Source: JAJFKB01 sp965230515 (GTDB lineage Bacteria > Pseudomonadota > Gammaproteobacteria > Pseudomonadales > IMCC2047). Taken from it: DNA of 64,000 nt. Shown in pieces: positions 16,712-25,288 of the stretch. The stretch spans positions 2,728,001-2,792,000 of the forward strand of contig OZ246007.1 of the NCBI GenBank assembly GCA_965230515.1, in the 5' to 3' direction. How positions within the stretch are numbered: position 1 is the stretch's first letter; each line of letters begins with the position of its first letter. The position numbers were made by a program, and so were the translations under genes. The notes below the pieces were generated by a model that worked only from the letters and a program-made list of their open reading frames with translations, made no database searches and was not told the DNA's origin.

Positions 16712-18079
16712 TCATAGATTAAGAACAAAAACCGCTGCAAGTGCCGCTGGTGCCAAATAGCGGGTAGCGTAAAGCCATAGCTGTTCAGAGAGGGGTTGAC
16801 TCAGTCGTATTTGTGCCCGCATAAAGTGGCGGTTCAATGCCCATCCAGCAAACAGCGCTATCATCAGCGCATTGATTGGCAGCATCAGGTTAGATACCAG
16901 AAAATCGATAATCAAAAAAACGGTGCGTCCCTCGAACAGGGGTAGCCAATTCAGGGGCTTGAAATCTTTTAATAGATTGAAGGAAAAAACGGTTGTCAGG
17001 CCAACCAGCCATACGCAAAACCCGGTGCTGAATGCCGCTTTGAATCGCTTTACCTTATGGTTTTCAGTTAACCAGGAGACAAAGGGTTCCAGCATCGCCA
17101 GCGAAGAGGTGAACGCGGCAAGAAATAGCAGTAAAAAGAACAGTATGCTCAGTAACCCCCCACCTGGCATATTACCCAGCGCGATAGGCAGGGTGACAAA
17201 CATCAGCCCTGGACCCTCTGCAGGCTGCATACTGGCAGCAAACAGGATAGGGAATATGGCAAGGCCCGCGAGCAATGCGGTTGCGGTATCCACTAATCCG
17301 ATCGTCCAGGCTGCTTTGGGAATGGAGATTCTGGTTGAGACATAAGAGCCATAAGTCAGTATTGCACCAGTGCCGACAGATACGGAAAACAGTGCCTGAC
17401 CTAAAGCCATTAAAATTGCTTGTCCTGTCAACGCTGAAAAATCCGGATAAAAAAGAAAGCGCCAACTTGAAATGGCGTCACCGGCCAGATTGGCGTAAAT
17501 CGCCAGCACAATGAGCAACAGTAAAAGCACCGGCATCATTATTTTGGTAACCATTTCGATACCTGAACGAATCCCTTTGCCGATGACGATGATCACAGCA
17601 CCCAGATAGATCGTGTGCAAAAGAACCATCAGTCCGGGGTTGGCAAGCAGGGTGTTGAACATTTTGCCAGCTTGCTCGGCGCTCAGATCGATGAAGGCAA
17701 AAGCCAGAGACTTAATCAGGTAATAGAGAGACCAGCCGGCAATGACCGAATAAAAGGTGGTTGCTAGCAGCGGCGCCAGGATGCTAAACCAACCGATGAA
17801 TTGCCAGTATGGGCCGGTGCTTTGCTCAGAACAGATATTCTTGATTGTCGTAACCGGGTTGCTGCCGCTCTTTGTACCAAGTGCCAGTTCAGCCATGATC
17901 AAAGGAATGCCAATGACAAGAATGAAAGCCAGATACAGCAGTACAAAAGCGCCTCCGCCGTTTTCTCCCGCGATATAGGGGAAGCGCCAAAGGTTGCCAA
18001 GGCCAACGGATGCACCCGTAATGGCCAGTAAAAAAGTGGTGCGTGATGACCAGTTTTCGCGCTGAGAGTTATTGCTCAT
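16712..18079 (-). CDS. Sodium-coupled amino-acid transporter, NSS/SNF family
   Basis: A 455-residue LeuT-fold transporter. TM1 carries the conserved GASVGLGNLWRFPY unwound segment that binds Na+ and substrate, followed by GENGGGAFVLLYL. About 11-12 membrane helices are visible, and TM6 shows SVGTGAILTYGSY. Bacterial members such as TnaT, MhsT and LeuT import hydrophobic or aromatic amino acids with Na+. It lies 175 bases upstream of the aromatic decarboxylase on the same strand, which supports import of tryptophan, phenylalanine or tyrosine. The substrate is inferred from context. Confidence 0.92.
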   Translation of the reverse strand: MSNNSQRENWSSRTTFLLAITGASVGLGNLWRFPYIAGENGGGAFVLLYLAFILVIGIPLIMAELALGTKSGSNPVTTIKNICSEQSTGPYWQFIGWFSILAPLLATTFYSVIAGWSLYYLIKSLAFAFIDLSAEQAGKMFNTLLANPGLMVLLHTIYLGAVIIVIGKGIRSGIEMVTKIMMPVLLLLLIVLAIYANLAGDAISSWRFLFYPDFSALTGQAILMALGQALFSVSVGTGAILTYGSYVSTRISIPKAAWTIGLVDTATALLAGLAIFPILFAASMQPAEGPGLMFVTLPIALGNMPGGGLLSILFFLLLFLAAFTSSLAMLEPFVSWLTENHKVKRFKAAFSTGFCVWLVGLTTVFSFNLLKDFKPLNWLPLFEGRTVFLIIDFLVSNLMLPINALMIALFAGWALNRHFMRAQIRLSQPLSEQLWLYATRYLAPAALAAVFVLNL

Positions 18080-18124
18080 TAGCAGCCCGCAGAATTTTAT
18101 CGGTTTAGCTTGGTAAATCCATAT

Positions 18125-19123
18125 TTAACCCTGGAAATAGGGGATCACCTGTTCTCCCATCAAGCAAATAGCCTCCTTCGGGTTCGGGCCGATGGGGCCT
18201 CCCAGGTTAATCTGGGTAATACCCTGGTCAGCCAGTCGTTCGATTTGTGTAATTACCTGCTTTGGTGTGCCGGTAAGTGCCAGCCGGCACATTTGCTCAG
18301 TGACGCTGTCCTGTGCAGCTTGGTATTCCCCCGAGTCAATCAGGGCTTTTATCGGTGCGAAATCTTCAGCTGCCAGGCCGATGGTTTTTAGTGCTTCGTC
18401 CTCCAGCCCCCAGCCGAAATAGGAGATCATCTGGCGCAGAATATCCGTCGGCGCAGCCGGGTCGGCTGACAGTGACAGCCAGGCGCAACCCGAGATGTCG
18501 ACCTCTTTTGGATCGCGACCAACAGCGGTGGCGCCTTTGGTAATAGCGGGTACCATGTAGGATGCAGACTCAGGTGGTGTGATCATCGGTAAACTACCAT
18601 CGCCTATTTCACCGCTCAGGGCGAGGTATTCGGGGCCAAAGGCGCAGATATAGATAGGGATTTGCGAGCGCAGTGGCTTCAATCTTAGATAGCATTGATC
18701 GGTCCACTGGAACTGACTACCTTGATAATCAACCACTTCACCCTTGAGCAAAGCGCGAATGATCTCCGTCGCCTCCCGTGTTGCCTGAATTGAATTGCTG
18801 GCATCGGTGCCTGTCCACTCCACCATTTTGTGCGTATGGAGGCCTAGTCCCAGCACCGCCCGGCCATTGGAGAGCTCATCAAGTGAGGCGATATAGGTTG
18901 CTATCTCGGCGGGGTTAGTAGTGAAAGGATTGGTACCGACACTGCCGATTTTTATTGTAGAGGTGCTTGCAGCGGCGGCACTGGTCAGCACCCAGGTGTT
19001 ATGCATGAATGTATCGTGGGGATACCAGACATATTCGAATCCGGCCTGTTCCGCCAGCACCGTCAGTTCGATACGTTCCTGAATGCTGCCCAGATAATCA
19101 ATAAACCGGATGCCAAATTTCAT
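18125..19123 (-). CDS. LLM-class flavin-dependent oxidoreductase (luciferase-like)
   Basis: A 332-residue TIM-barrel protein of the luciferase-like monooxygenase / methylene-H4MPT reductase superfamily. The N-terminus (MKFGIRFIDYLGS), VLGLGLHTHKMVEW and IYICAFGPEYLALSGEIGDG match the Mer-like branch. Such proteins use FMN or F420; the cofactor cannot be settled from sequence. It is 45 bases upstream of the NSS transporter on the same strand, so it may be the first gene of the aromatic amino-acid operon. Its reaction there is unknown. Confidence 0.8.
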   Translation of the reverse strand: MKFGIRFIDYLGSIQERIELTVLAEQAGFEYVWYPHDTFMHNTWVLTSAAAASTSTIKIGSVGTNPFTTNPAEIATYIASLDELSNGRAVLGLGLHTHKMVEWTGTDASNSIQATREATEIIRALLKGEVVDYQGSQFQWTDQCYLRLKPLRSQIPIYICAFGPEYLALSGEIGDGSLPMITPPESASYMVPAITKGATAVGRDPKEVDISGCAWLSLSADPAAPTDILRQMISYFGWGLEDEALKTIGLAAEDFAPIKALIDSGEYQAAQDSVTEQMCRLALTGTPKQVITQIERLADQGITQINLGGPIGPNPKEAICLMGEQVIPYFQG

Positions 19124-19147
19124 CGGTGTTCTCCACGCAGTTTTGAA

Positions 19148-19163
19148 AAGGTAAGTCTACCTT
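19148..19163. promoter_or_regulatory. Short inverted repeat upstream of the LLM gene
   Basis: AAGGTA-AGTC-TACCTT, a perfect 6-bp inverted repeat 25 bases before the LLM oxidoreductase start codon. The position suits a repressor site controlling the LLM-transporter-decarboxylase-aminotransferase run. The repeat is short and could be chance. Confidence 0.2.
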
Positions 19164-19407
19164 CTGGCAACAGTCGTTGCTGTGTAATTTAGCAGTTTTT
19201 TTAGGTAGATAACCCTATTAGGGCAGAAAACAGACCCTGCTTCACAAGCAGGCCGCGTGAATTCCCGTGGATACGGTTTTACAACATATTACATTACCCC
19301 TATGGCTTAACGCCGCGGTAGTGCTTATGCTGGGCTTCGAATTGGTAGAACTGTACTGAAAACTGTTTCACATCCTGAACGGGTGGTGAAGCAAGAGGAG
19401 AATAATC

Positions 19408-20160
19408 ATGCGTGTTACACCAGCTTTAAAAGGAATAGTGGTGACGCTGTGTCTGGTTGCGGTTGATGTCGCGCAGGCAGGGCTCGGAGACTGGCTGAAG
19501 TCGGCTACGGAAAAACTGGGTGGTTCAGGCCAAAGTGGCGAGGTGGCGTCGGCGCTGACCAATGACAAGATTATTGCGGGTCTGAAAGAGGCGCTTAGTG
19601 TTGGCACCGAGAAAGCGATCGTGCTACTCGGCAAAGAGGGTGGTTATCTGGATGATGCGCAGGTGAAAATCCCATTGCCAGAGGGACTGGAGAAGGTCGC
19701 CAAGGGGTTGCGTACGCTTGGGCAGGATAAACTGGTCGATCAGTTTGAGGAGACCATTAATCGTGCAGCCGAGCAGGCAGTGCCAGAAACACTATCGATT
19801 TTTGGTGATTCAATCCGTCAGATGAGCCTCGATGATGCCAAGGGTATTCTGGAAGGATCTGATACCGCGGCAACTGATTATTTCAAGGAAAAAAGTACCG
19901 GTAAGCTGAGTGAAGCCATTCTGCCGATTGTGCAAAATGCAACGAAAGAAACCGGTGTCACCTCGGCTTATAAAGGAATGGTCTCAAAGGTTGGTTTTTT
20001 GGGTGACTATGTGGATATGGATTCACTGGACCTGGATCAATACGTCACCGAACGGGCATTGGATGGTTTGTTTCTGAAACTGGCCGAGCAGGAGCAGTTA
20101 ATCCGAAAAGACCCCATCGCACGAACAACGGATATACTGAAGCAGGTGTTTGGGGAATAG
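19408..20160 (+). CDS. Exported DUF4197 family protein
   Basis: A 250-residue protein with a clear signal peptide (about 1-25, cut near AQAGLGDW) and an all-alpha mature part typical of DUF4197: IPLPEGLEKVAKGLRTLGQ, MSLDDAKGILEGSDTAATDYF and a C-terminal LDGLFLKLAEQEQLIRKDP. It probably acts in the periplasm. The family has no established function. The ATG at 19408 follows an AGAGGAG ribosome site. The gene is isolated: divergent from the LLM gene and convergent with an OmpA-like remnant. Confidence 0.88.
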   Translation: MRVTPALKGIVVTLCLVAVDVAQAGLGDWLKSATEKLGGSGQSGEVASALTNDKIIAGLKEALSVGTEKAIVLLGKEGGYLDDAQVKIPLPEGLEKVAKGLRTLGQDKLVDQFEETINRAAEQAVPETLSIFGDSIRQMSLDDAKGILEGSDTAATDYFKEKSTGKLSEAILPIVQNATKETGVTSAYKGMVSKVGFLGDYVDMDSLDLDQYVTERALDGLFLKLAEQEQLIRKDPIARTTDILKQVFGE

Positions 20161-20200
20161 TTGGTGAAAGCTGAAAAAATCCTTCAGCTTCTGGCACCTG

Positions 20201-20445
20201 TTATTGTTTCGTATAAACCAGTATCACCACCCGTCTGTTTTTCGCTCGGCCTTCAGGGTTATCACTGCCATCTTTCCATTGGTTGGGTTGTACCGGTTGT
20301 GTTTCTCCCAGACCAGTAGTGGTGATCAGGTCCGGATTAAAGTCGGTGTGTTGCAGTAACCAGCGCTTTACGCCAAGAGCTCTTTCTTCCGACAAGGTCT
20401 GGCTATAGGTATGGTTGGCTTTGGGGTCGGTTTAGTGAATATTGC
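20201..20445 (-). pseudogene. Broken duplicate of an OmpA-like 3' end
   Basis: The last 63 codons are almost identical to the C-terminus of the intact OmpA-like gene at 21434-22066 (three substitutions in the region from LSEERALG to the stop). Upstream, similarity continues through the TD-K-H-Y-Q segment, then an in-frame TAA and a 1-base deletion relative to the intact copy appear near 20430-20440, and homology fades by about 20445. There is no start codon or signal peptide. This is a remnant left by a duplication. Confidence 0.85.
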
Positions 20446-20680
20446 ATCGTGCTTAATAGTCGCTGAAACGGTGCTCCATACTTTTTTAACATTCAGCTAA
20501 AAACCTAAGGCCAGGAAAACAGGAATTCGGATGAAATAGTGTCGAGATTCTTTACACTGATATGTACGCTAAATATATCTGAGCGCCCAACTTGTTGATA
20601 GTGTTCAGTATCTAATTATGGCATTAAATCTGCATAGACACTCCCCCGAAATAATAATATTCCATGGAGACTTTGACACA

Positions 20681-21298
20681 ATGTTCATCAGAAAGACGTT
20701 AGGTATATTAATTATAGCCCTGTTTATACCGCCAATGGCTCTAGCTAATCTCATTACAAATGGCAGTTTTGATGCAGATTCCTCGGGGTGGATAGTTTCC
20801 CAGGATGGTGGTTGTGGGGCTGCTATTGGTCGTCCTTATTCAGGGTGGGCTCCAAGTCAGGTAGGCCATGACGGTGTGATATACCTAAACGCCTGCGGAC
20901 ATAATACGGGTAACCCAAACATCGTTACGTTGTCACCGGTTTCCGGGTTGACTGTGGGTGGTTCATACGTGCTTGGTTGGGATTTTATTCGAGACAATCT
21001 GGGACAACGAGGATCAGTGCCTAACTCCTTTCTCGTTGAAATCTCCGGGTTTAGCGCTTTCGGTTACAATTATATTTCTAATTCGGTATGGGGAACAGAG
21101 AGTTTGTTGTTTACAGCAACTTCTACTTCCCACTCCTTTCTTTTCGCATCTGAAGCAAATGGCACCGATGCCTCCTACTATCTCGATAATGTGACGTTGG
21201 AATCCGTTTCCGGCTCCATCCCTGAAGCAGGTGTCCTGTCGCTTTTTAGCTTGGGGTTGGTATGTGTCGGTTTGGCTCGTCGCAGGAAGAAAGCTTGA
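20681..21298 (+). CDS. PEP-CTERM sorting-domain protein
   Basis: A 205-residue exported protein. The signal peptide runs MFIRKTLGILIIALFIPP to about Ala20. The mature part begins LITNGSFDADSSGW, as in many carbohydrate-binding-like PEP-CTERM proteins, and the C-terminus has the tripartite sorting signal: a PEP-like IPEA, a hydrophobic helix (VLSLFSLGLVCVGLA) and an RRRKK tail. Exosortases (EpsH/XrtA) process such proteins and they are often linked to exopolysaccharide. The third motif residue is Ala, not Pro. ATG 20681 is chosen over an upstream ATG (20618) because it gives a proper signal peptide and follows GGAGA. No exosortase is in the window. Confidence 0.87.
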   Translation: MFIRKTLGILIIALFIPPMALANLITNGSFDADSSGWIVSQDGGCGAAIGRPYSGWAPSQVGHDGVIYLNACGHNTGNPNIVTLSPVSGLTVGGSYVLGWDFIRDNLGQRGSVPNSFLVEISGFSAFGYNYISNSVWGTESLLFTATSTSHSFLFASEANGTDASYYLDNVTLESVSGSIPEAGVLSLFSLGLVCVGLARRRKKA

Positions 21299-21316
21299 TC
21301 TAACAATAGTAATAAC

Positions 21317-21344
21317 AAAACCTTGCCTTATGCGGTGGGGTTTT
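21317..21344 (+). terminator. Probable terminator of the PEP-CTERM gene
   Basis: AAAACC (21317-21322) pairs with GGTTTT (21339-21344), with further G/C pairing possible between. The TTTT ends the structure, 18 bases after the stop codon. The stem is imperfect, so strength is uncertain. Confidence 0.5.
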
Positions 21345-21433
21345 GCTATGGCGACTTCTGGCCGCTGACAGCCCATAAAGCACACTGCATTTTGAGTCAA
21401 TGCCCTTCAGTCAAACTGTGCGCAGTCGTAATT

Positions 21434-22066
21434 TCATTGTTGAGTATAAACCAGTATCACCACCCGTCTGTTTTTCGCCCGGCCTTCAGGGTTATCACGG
21501 CCATCTTTCCATTGGTTGGGTTGTACCGGTTGTGTTTCTCCCAGACCAGTAGTGCTGATCAGGTCCGGATTAAAGTCGGTGTGTTGCAGTAACCAGCGCT
21601 TTACGCCAAGTGCTCTTTCTTCCGACAAGGTCTGATTATAGGCATGACTGCCTTTGGCATCGGTGTGACCGAATATTTCAACCCGAATCGCTTTTTGTTT
21701 AATGATAGTGGCAACAGCTTTTAATTCCTTTTCGGCTTTTGGCTGAATTGCTGCGCTATCAAATTCGAACAGTACATCACTGGACAGGTCGATGGTGATT
21801 TTGGTTTGAGTGACCTCGGCGTTAAGCGTTTCTATCGCCTGATTGAGATCCTGAACAGTCGCCTTAAGCGCTATCGCGGGTAGTCCGATGATATTCAGGG
21901 GTTCCGGGCGCAATACGGTTAGAGCGCCTCTGTTATCTCCCAGTTCTGATAAAGCACTTCTGGCAGCCTGCTCCGCCAGGGGATCGAAGGGTTTTTCCAC
22001 CTCCCAGGCGCTGGTATTTTGCGAATAGAAAGCAGTGAGCAGAAATATAGCTTTCAGAATCTTCAT
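21434..22066 (-). CDS. OmpA-family exported protein
   Basis: A 210-residue protein with an N-terminal signal peptide (cut near TSAWE), about 70 residues of unassigned sequence, and a C-terminal OmpA-like peptidoglycan-binding domain (about 95-208). The domain shows VLFEFDSAAIQPKAEKEL, GHTDAKGSHAYN and LSEERALGVK, including the Asp and Arg that bind diaminopimelate. It should be periplasmic and anchored to peptidoglycan; no lipobox is seen. The start codon overlaps the stop of the upstream exported protein gene, so the two are probably co-translated. A truncated copy of its 3' end lies 1.2 kb away. Confidence 0.88.
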   Translation of the reverse strand: MKILKAIFLLTAFYSQNTSAWEVEKPFDPLAEQAARSALSELGDNRGALTVLRPEPLNIIGLPAIALKATVQDLNQAIETLNAEVTQTKITIDLSSDVLFEFDSAAIQPKAEKELKAVATIIKQKAIRVEIFGHTDAKGSHAYNQTLSEERALGVKRWLLQHTDFNPDLISTTGLGETQPVQPNQWKDGRDNPEGRAKNRRVVILVYTQQ

Positions 22067-22509
22067 CAGCGGATTTTGAGCTGTTCAAAAGGAGTTGAAC
22101 CGGGCAGGTTTAAATTGATGGTATCCACCCCTTCATCCGGTGCGGGCATTTTAAACCAGGCTAACTTTTTACCGTTCGCGGGTACTTCAAACTCTACTTT
22201 TCCGTAGTATAAAGGTGGAGCCAGAATGTAGTCGTTTTTCTCATCTTTCAGAATGTGGTACTTCTTGTTTTGTTTGGCATCAATGTAATGAATCTGTCCT
22301 GGCGCCAAACTGATTTTGGCTTTTGCTCCCGAGGTGTTTCTGAATACAAGAATGATGGTGAGCACGTTATCAATCACCTGAGCCTTTTTGACATCAATCT
22401 CGAAATTGGCATCCAGGCTCATCTGAGTTTGTAATGCCGAGGCATTCGAGATAGGGATAAAGGGAAACATGCTGATCAAAGTAAATACGAAGAGTAATAT
22501 TTTGTTCAT
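22066..22509 (-). CDS. Exported protein of unknown function paired with the OmpA-like gene
   Basis: About 147 residues from MNKILLFVFTLISMF; the ATG at 22509 is preferred over one at 22524 because it gives a compact signal peptide ending near NASA. The mature part is beta-rich (DNVLTIILVFRNTSG, APPLYYGKVEFEVPANGKK) and looks like an immunoglobulin-like or DUF4352-like fold, a weak impression only. I do not recognise the family. It overlaps the start of the OmpA-like gene, so the two products probably act together in the periplasm. Confidence 0.7.
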   Translation of the reverse strand: MNKILLFVFTLISMFPFIPISNASALQTQMSLDANFEIDVKKAQVIDNVLTIILVFRNTSGAKAKISLAPGQIHYIDAKQNKKYHILKDEKNDYILAPPLYYGKVEFEVPANGKKLAWFKMPAPDEGVDTINLNLPGSTPFEQLKIR

Positions 22510-22679
22510 GGAAGTGCCTGCCAATTAAGGTGATGATATATTAAAGTTTAGAAAGAGATGGGGATATTGCAAAACAACGAAGAGAGAATTTTTTCCAAAG
22601 GCTCGATTAGTTGGTCATTTCGGAAAATAGAGTGTTGTGTTTTTTTCAAGAGGGGGGTCGCGAGCGATGGTTTTCGATA

Positions 22680-23459
22680 ATGTTTAACACCGATACAGAC
22701 AAACAGTGGGAAAAGTTTGGTCAATCAGAGCCCTATTTCGGAGTACTGACTGATGAAAAATATCTGGCAGCCAATTTAACGGATGAAAATAGCAGAATAT
22801 TTTTTGAGTCGGGTTGCCAGCATGTTGAACATATACTTGCTCAGATTGGCAGACAAATTGATCCAGGTTTTAGTCCCGAGATGGCGCTTGATTTCGGTTG
22901 TGGCGTAGGCCGAGTAGCAATCCCTTTGGCTCGTGTGGTGAAGAGAGTTTCGGCCGCAGATGTATCAGGAGCGATGCTCAAAGAGGCGGAACGGAATTGC
23001 AAAGCTGCGGGTCTTACCAATATTGACTTTTATAAATCGGATGACCAACTATCGTTACTAAGTGATAAGTATGATCTGGTGCATTCCTATATTGTATTGC
23101 AACATATCCCTGTCGACCGGGGAGAGCAGATTTTTAATCGTCTGCTGCACCTTTTAACTGACCGTGGCATCGGCGTTATACATTTAACCTATGGCAATTC
23201 CCGGGCCGTATGGACAAGCATCAAGATGTTCGCCAAACGCTATGTCCCCTTTATTGGTGGATTATATAACCTGTTTCAAGGACGGGGTTTTAATGAACCG
23301 CAGATGCAGATGAATCACTATGACCTGAATCGTATTTTCTCAATGCTCCAACACGCTGGCGTGTCAGATCTCTTTGTTGAATATACAGATCATGGAGGTT
23401 GTCTGGGGGCCACTTTATATTTCAGAAAAGCGGTGCAAATCAGCAGCTCGGTGGATTAG
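22680..23459 (+). CDS. Class I SAM-dependent methyltransferase
   Basis: About 259 residues from MFNTDTDKQWEKFG. The Rossmann-type motif I is ALDFGCGVGRVAIPLA, followed by an acidic-loop region (VSAADVSGAMLKEAERN) and a motif-II-like HSYIVLQHI, as in Methyltransf_11/25 proteins. The substrate is unknown; relatives modify small molecules or lipids and sugars. An upstream ATG at 22611 is possible but would add a non-conserved leader. The glycerate kinase gene begins 26 bases downstream, so the two may share a transcript. Confidence 0.8.
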   Translation: MFNTDTDKQWEKFGQSEPYFGVLTDEKYLAANLTDENSRIFFESGCQHVEHILAQIGRQIDPGFSPEMALDFGCGVGRVAIPLARVVKRVSAADVSGAMLKEAERNCKAAGLTNIDFYKSDDQLSLLSDKYDLVHSYIVLQHIPVDRGEQIFNRLLHLLTDRGIGVIHLTYGNSRAVWTSIKMFAKRYVPFIGGLYNLFQGRGFNEPQMQMNHYDLNRIFSMLQHAGVSDLFVEYTDHGGCLGATLYFRKAVQISSSVD

Positions 23460-23485
23460 CGGTACAGTCCGGATTAAAGTACGAT

Positions 23486-24640
23486 ATGAGAATTCTAATC
23501 GCGACGGACTCATTTAAAGGTAGCCTTACTTCGCTGCAGGCAGCAGACGCCATAGAGGCGGGCATCAAGAGAGCCTGTGCAAGGGCCGATTGTCAAAAAA
23601 CTCCCGTCGCTGACGGGGGAGAGGGTACGCTGCAGGCGCTGATCGTTGCGGTTGGTGGTGAGCTTCGTTACCAGACGGTGGTTGGCCCGATGGGACAACC
23701 GGTAAAGGCTGCATATTTGTTGCTACCAGATGGTGAAACCGCCGTTGTGGAGATGGCGGCGGCTTCCGGGCTTGCATTGGTTGGGCCGGAGGCCAGGGAT
23801 CCGTCGCGAGCGACCAGCTATGGTACCGGAGAACTGATTCGATCGGCTTTGCAAGCGGGTGCCGGAAAAATCATTTGCGGCCTGGGAGGCTCGGCCACGA
23901 TTGATGGCGGCATGGGGATGGCGCAGGCACTCGGCTATCGGTTTTTGGATGTTAAGGGGAATGAAATATCTGCCCAAGGTTGCGGCGGTTTGCTGGAACA
24001 GGTGTCTTCGGTTGACACGTCCGCTATTGATAACCGGGTTTTGGCAAGTTCCATAATGGCTGCCTGTGATGTACAAAATCCGGTGCTGGGGGAGCAGGGC
24101 TCTGTACGTATCTATGGCCCGCAAAAGGGTGCTACAGAGGCGATAGTGCAAAAGCTAGAGCATGATTTGGGACAGTTTTGCCGAGTTGCCGAGCAGGGTT
24201 GTGCCACAAGTGCGACAGTGATCAGTGGAGCGGGTGCCGCAGGTGGTCTGGGTTTTGCGCTGAAACTGTTTGCCGGGGCTGAGTTGGTACCCGGTTTTCA
24301 ACTGATAGCAAAAATGATCGGTCTTGAGAAAGCGGTGGCCAATTCAAATCTGGTAATCACCGGTGAAGGGCAGATTGATGCCCAGACCGAATATGGAAAG
24401 GTTCCGTTGGGTGTGGCTGAATTGGCGCAACGACATAATGTACCGGTCGTCGCCATCGGTGGAGGACTGGCACCTGAAAGCCGAAATTTGTTTCAGCACG
24501 GGTTTTCAGGTTTGGAAGCTTCGATCACGGAATTAACCACAGAGGAAAAGCAGCTGGAAAACGCCAGCGCCAGACTTAGTGATGCCGCGGAACGTGTCAT
24601 GCGCCTGCTTGCATTGGGTCAGCAGTTAGCTCCTCGTTAA
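23486..24640 (+). CDS. Glycerate kinase (GarK/GlxK family)
   Basis: A 384-residue glycerate kinase that phosphorylates D-glycerate, usually to 2-phosphoglycerate in this family. The N-terminus MRILIATDSFKGSLTSLQAA is the family signature. TPVADGGEGTLQAL, CGLGGSATIDGGMGMAQALG and VITGEGQIDAQT follow in the expected order. The ATG at 23486 fits the family start; longer upstream frames do not. It follows the methyltransferase gene and converges with the exported-protein operon, whose last stop codon is only 12 bases away. Confidence 0.92.
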   Translation: MRILIATDSFKGSLTSLQAADAIEAGIKRACARADCQKTPVADGGEGTLQALIVAVGGELRYQTVVGPMGQPVKAAYLLLPDGETAVVEMAAASGLALVGPEARDPSRATSYGTGELIRSALQAGAGKIICGLGGSATIDGGMGMAQALGYRFLDVKGNEISAQGCGGLLEQVSSVDTSAIDNRVLASSIMAACDVQNPVLGEQGSVRIYGPQKGATEAIVQKLEHDLGQFCRVAEQGCATSATVISGAGAAGGLGFALKLFAGAELVPGFQLIAKMIGLEKAVANSNLVITGEGQIDAQTEYGKVPLGVAELAQRHNVPVVAIGGGLAPESRNLFQHGFSGLEASITELTTEEKQLENASARLSDAAERVMRLLALGQQLAPR

Positions 24641-24652
24641 TGGCGAGGTGAG

Positions 24653-25288
24653 TTATTTGGGAAACTTGGTCTTTGCGTGCAGGTAGAGTGGTAAACCGTT
24701 ACGCTGATACCAGTTTGAATCCCCGCAATGCTGATCGATCACCCCACCCAGCGCGAGCAGGAAATCGTTCAGGCGATTGATGTTGCTCTGGGTTTTTGTG
24801 TTGAACTTATCAATAAACCCTTTTTGCGCTTTGGCAATATCAACCTCCATGCGCGCGACCGCGGCGCCACCGGGAGCGCTCATGGAACCGGCACCTTTCA
24901 TCGCGGTCATTCTCGCTTTTTGGACCTGCATAATAATTTCGTAAGTGCGTTCGTTTTTGTACAGGGTGTAAAGCGCGCTATCGATTTTTGAGACCTGATT
25001 GTCAAATTCTGTGACGCAGCTGCTATTGCCTTCACAGCAATCTCCAGCCGGCAGTTCAAAACCGGAGTTGGGATCATCCGGCATGCCACATTGTGGATCG
25101 GCCCAACAGGTTTCTGCCGCAGAATAGTCCGCATAGGCCTGCGCAAACTGCGCTGCGCCGTTGAGCATATTGGAAAATCCCGGATTGAAGAAACCATCGG
25201 TGGCCCAGTCGTAATCTCCAGCCAGAACGTTGCTGACATGCAAGCCAATCAGGATAAACAGGATGGGTTTAAGAATGCGATCAGTCAT
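24653..25288 (-). CDS. Cysteine-rich exported protein of unknown function
   Basis: About 211 residues from MTDRILKPILFILIGL with a signal peptide cut near VLAGDYDW. The mature part has six cysteines: TCW, QCG, DCCEG, SSC and a late HCG, so up to three disulfides. The middle is predicted alpha-helical (VSKIDSALYTLYKNERTYEI and a Met/Gly/Ala-rich stretch). I recognise no family. The start at 25288 overlaps the stop of the preceding gene by 8 bases. It is the last of four exported proteins in the VWA operon. Confidence 0.7.
   Translation of the reverse strand: MTDRILKPILFILIGLHVSNVLAGDYDWATDGFFNPGFSNMLNGAAQFAQAYADYSAAETCWADPQCGMPDDPNSGFELPAGDCCEGNSSCVTEFDNQVSKIDSALYTLYKNERTYEIIMQVQKARMTAMKGAGSMSAPGGAAVARMEVDIAKAQKGFIDKFNTKTQSNINRLNDFLLALGGVIDQHCGDSNWYQRNGLPLYLHAKTKFPK

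Noticed and set aside
20186..20206. TGGCAC-like stretch resembling a sigma-54 promoter
   Set aside because: The spacing and the second half (TTGT, not TTGC) do not fit the -24/-12 rule, and no gene starts downstream on that strand.
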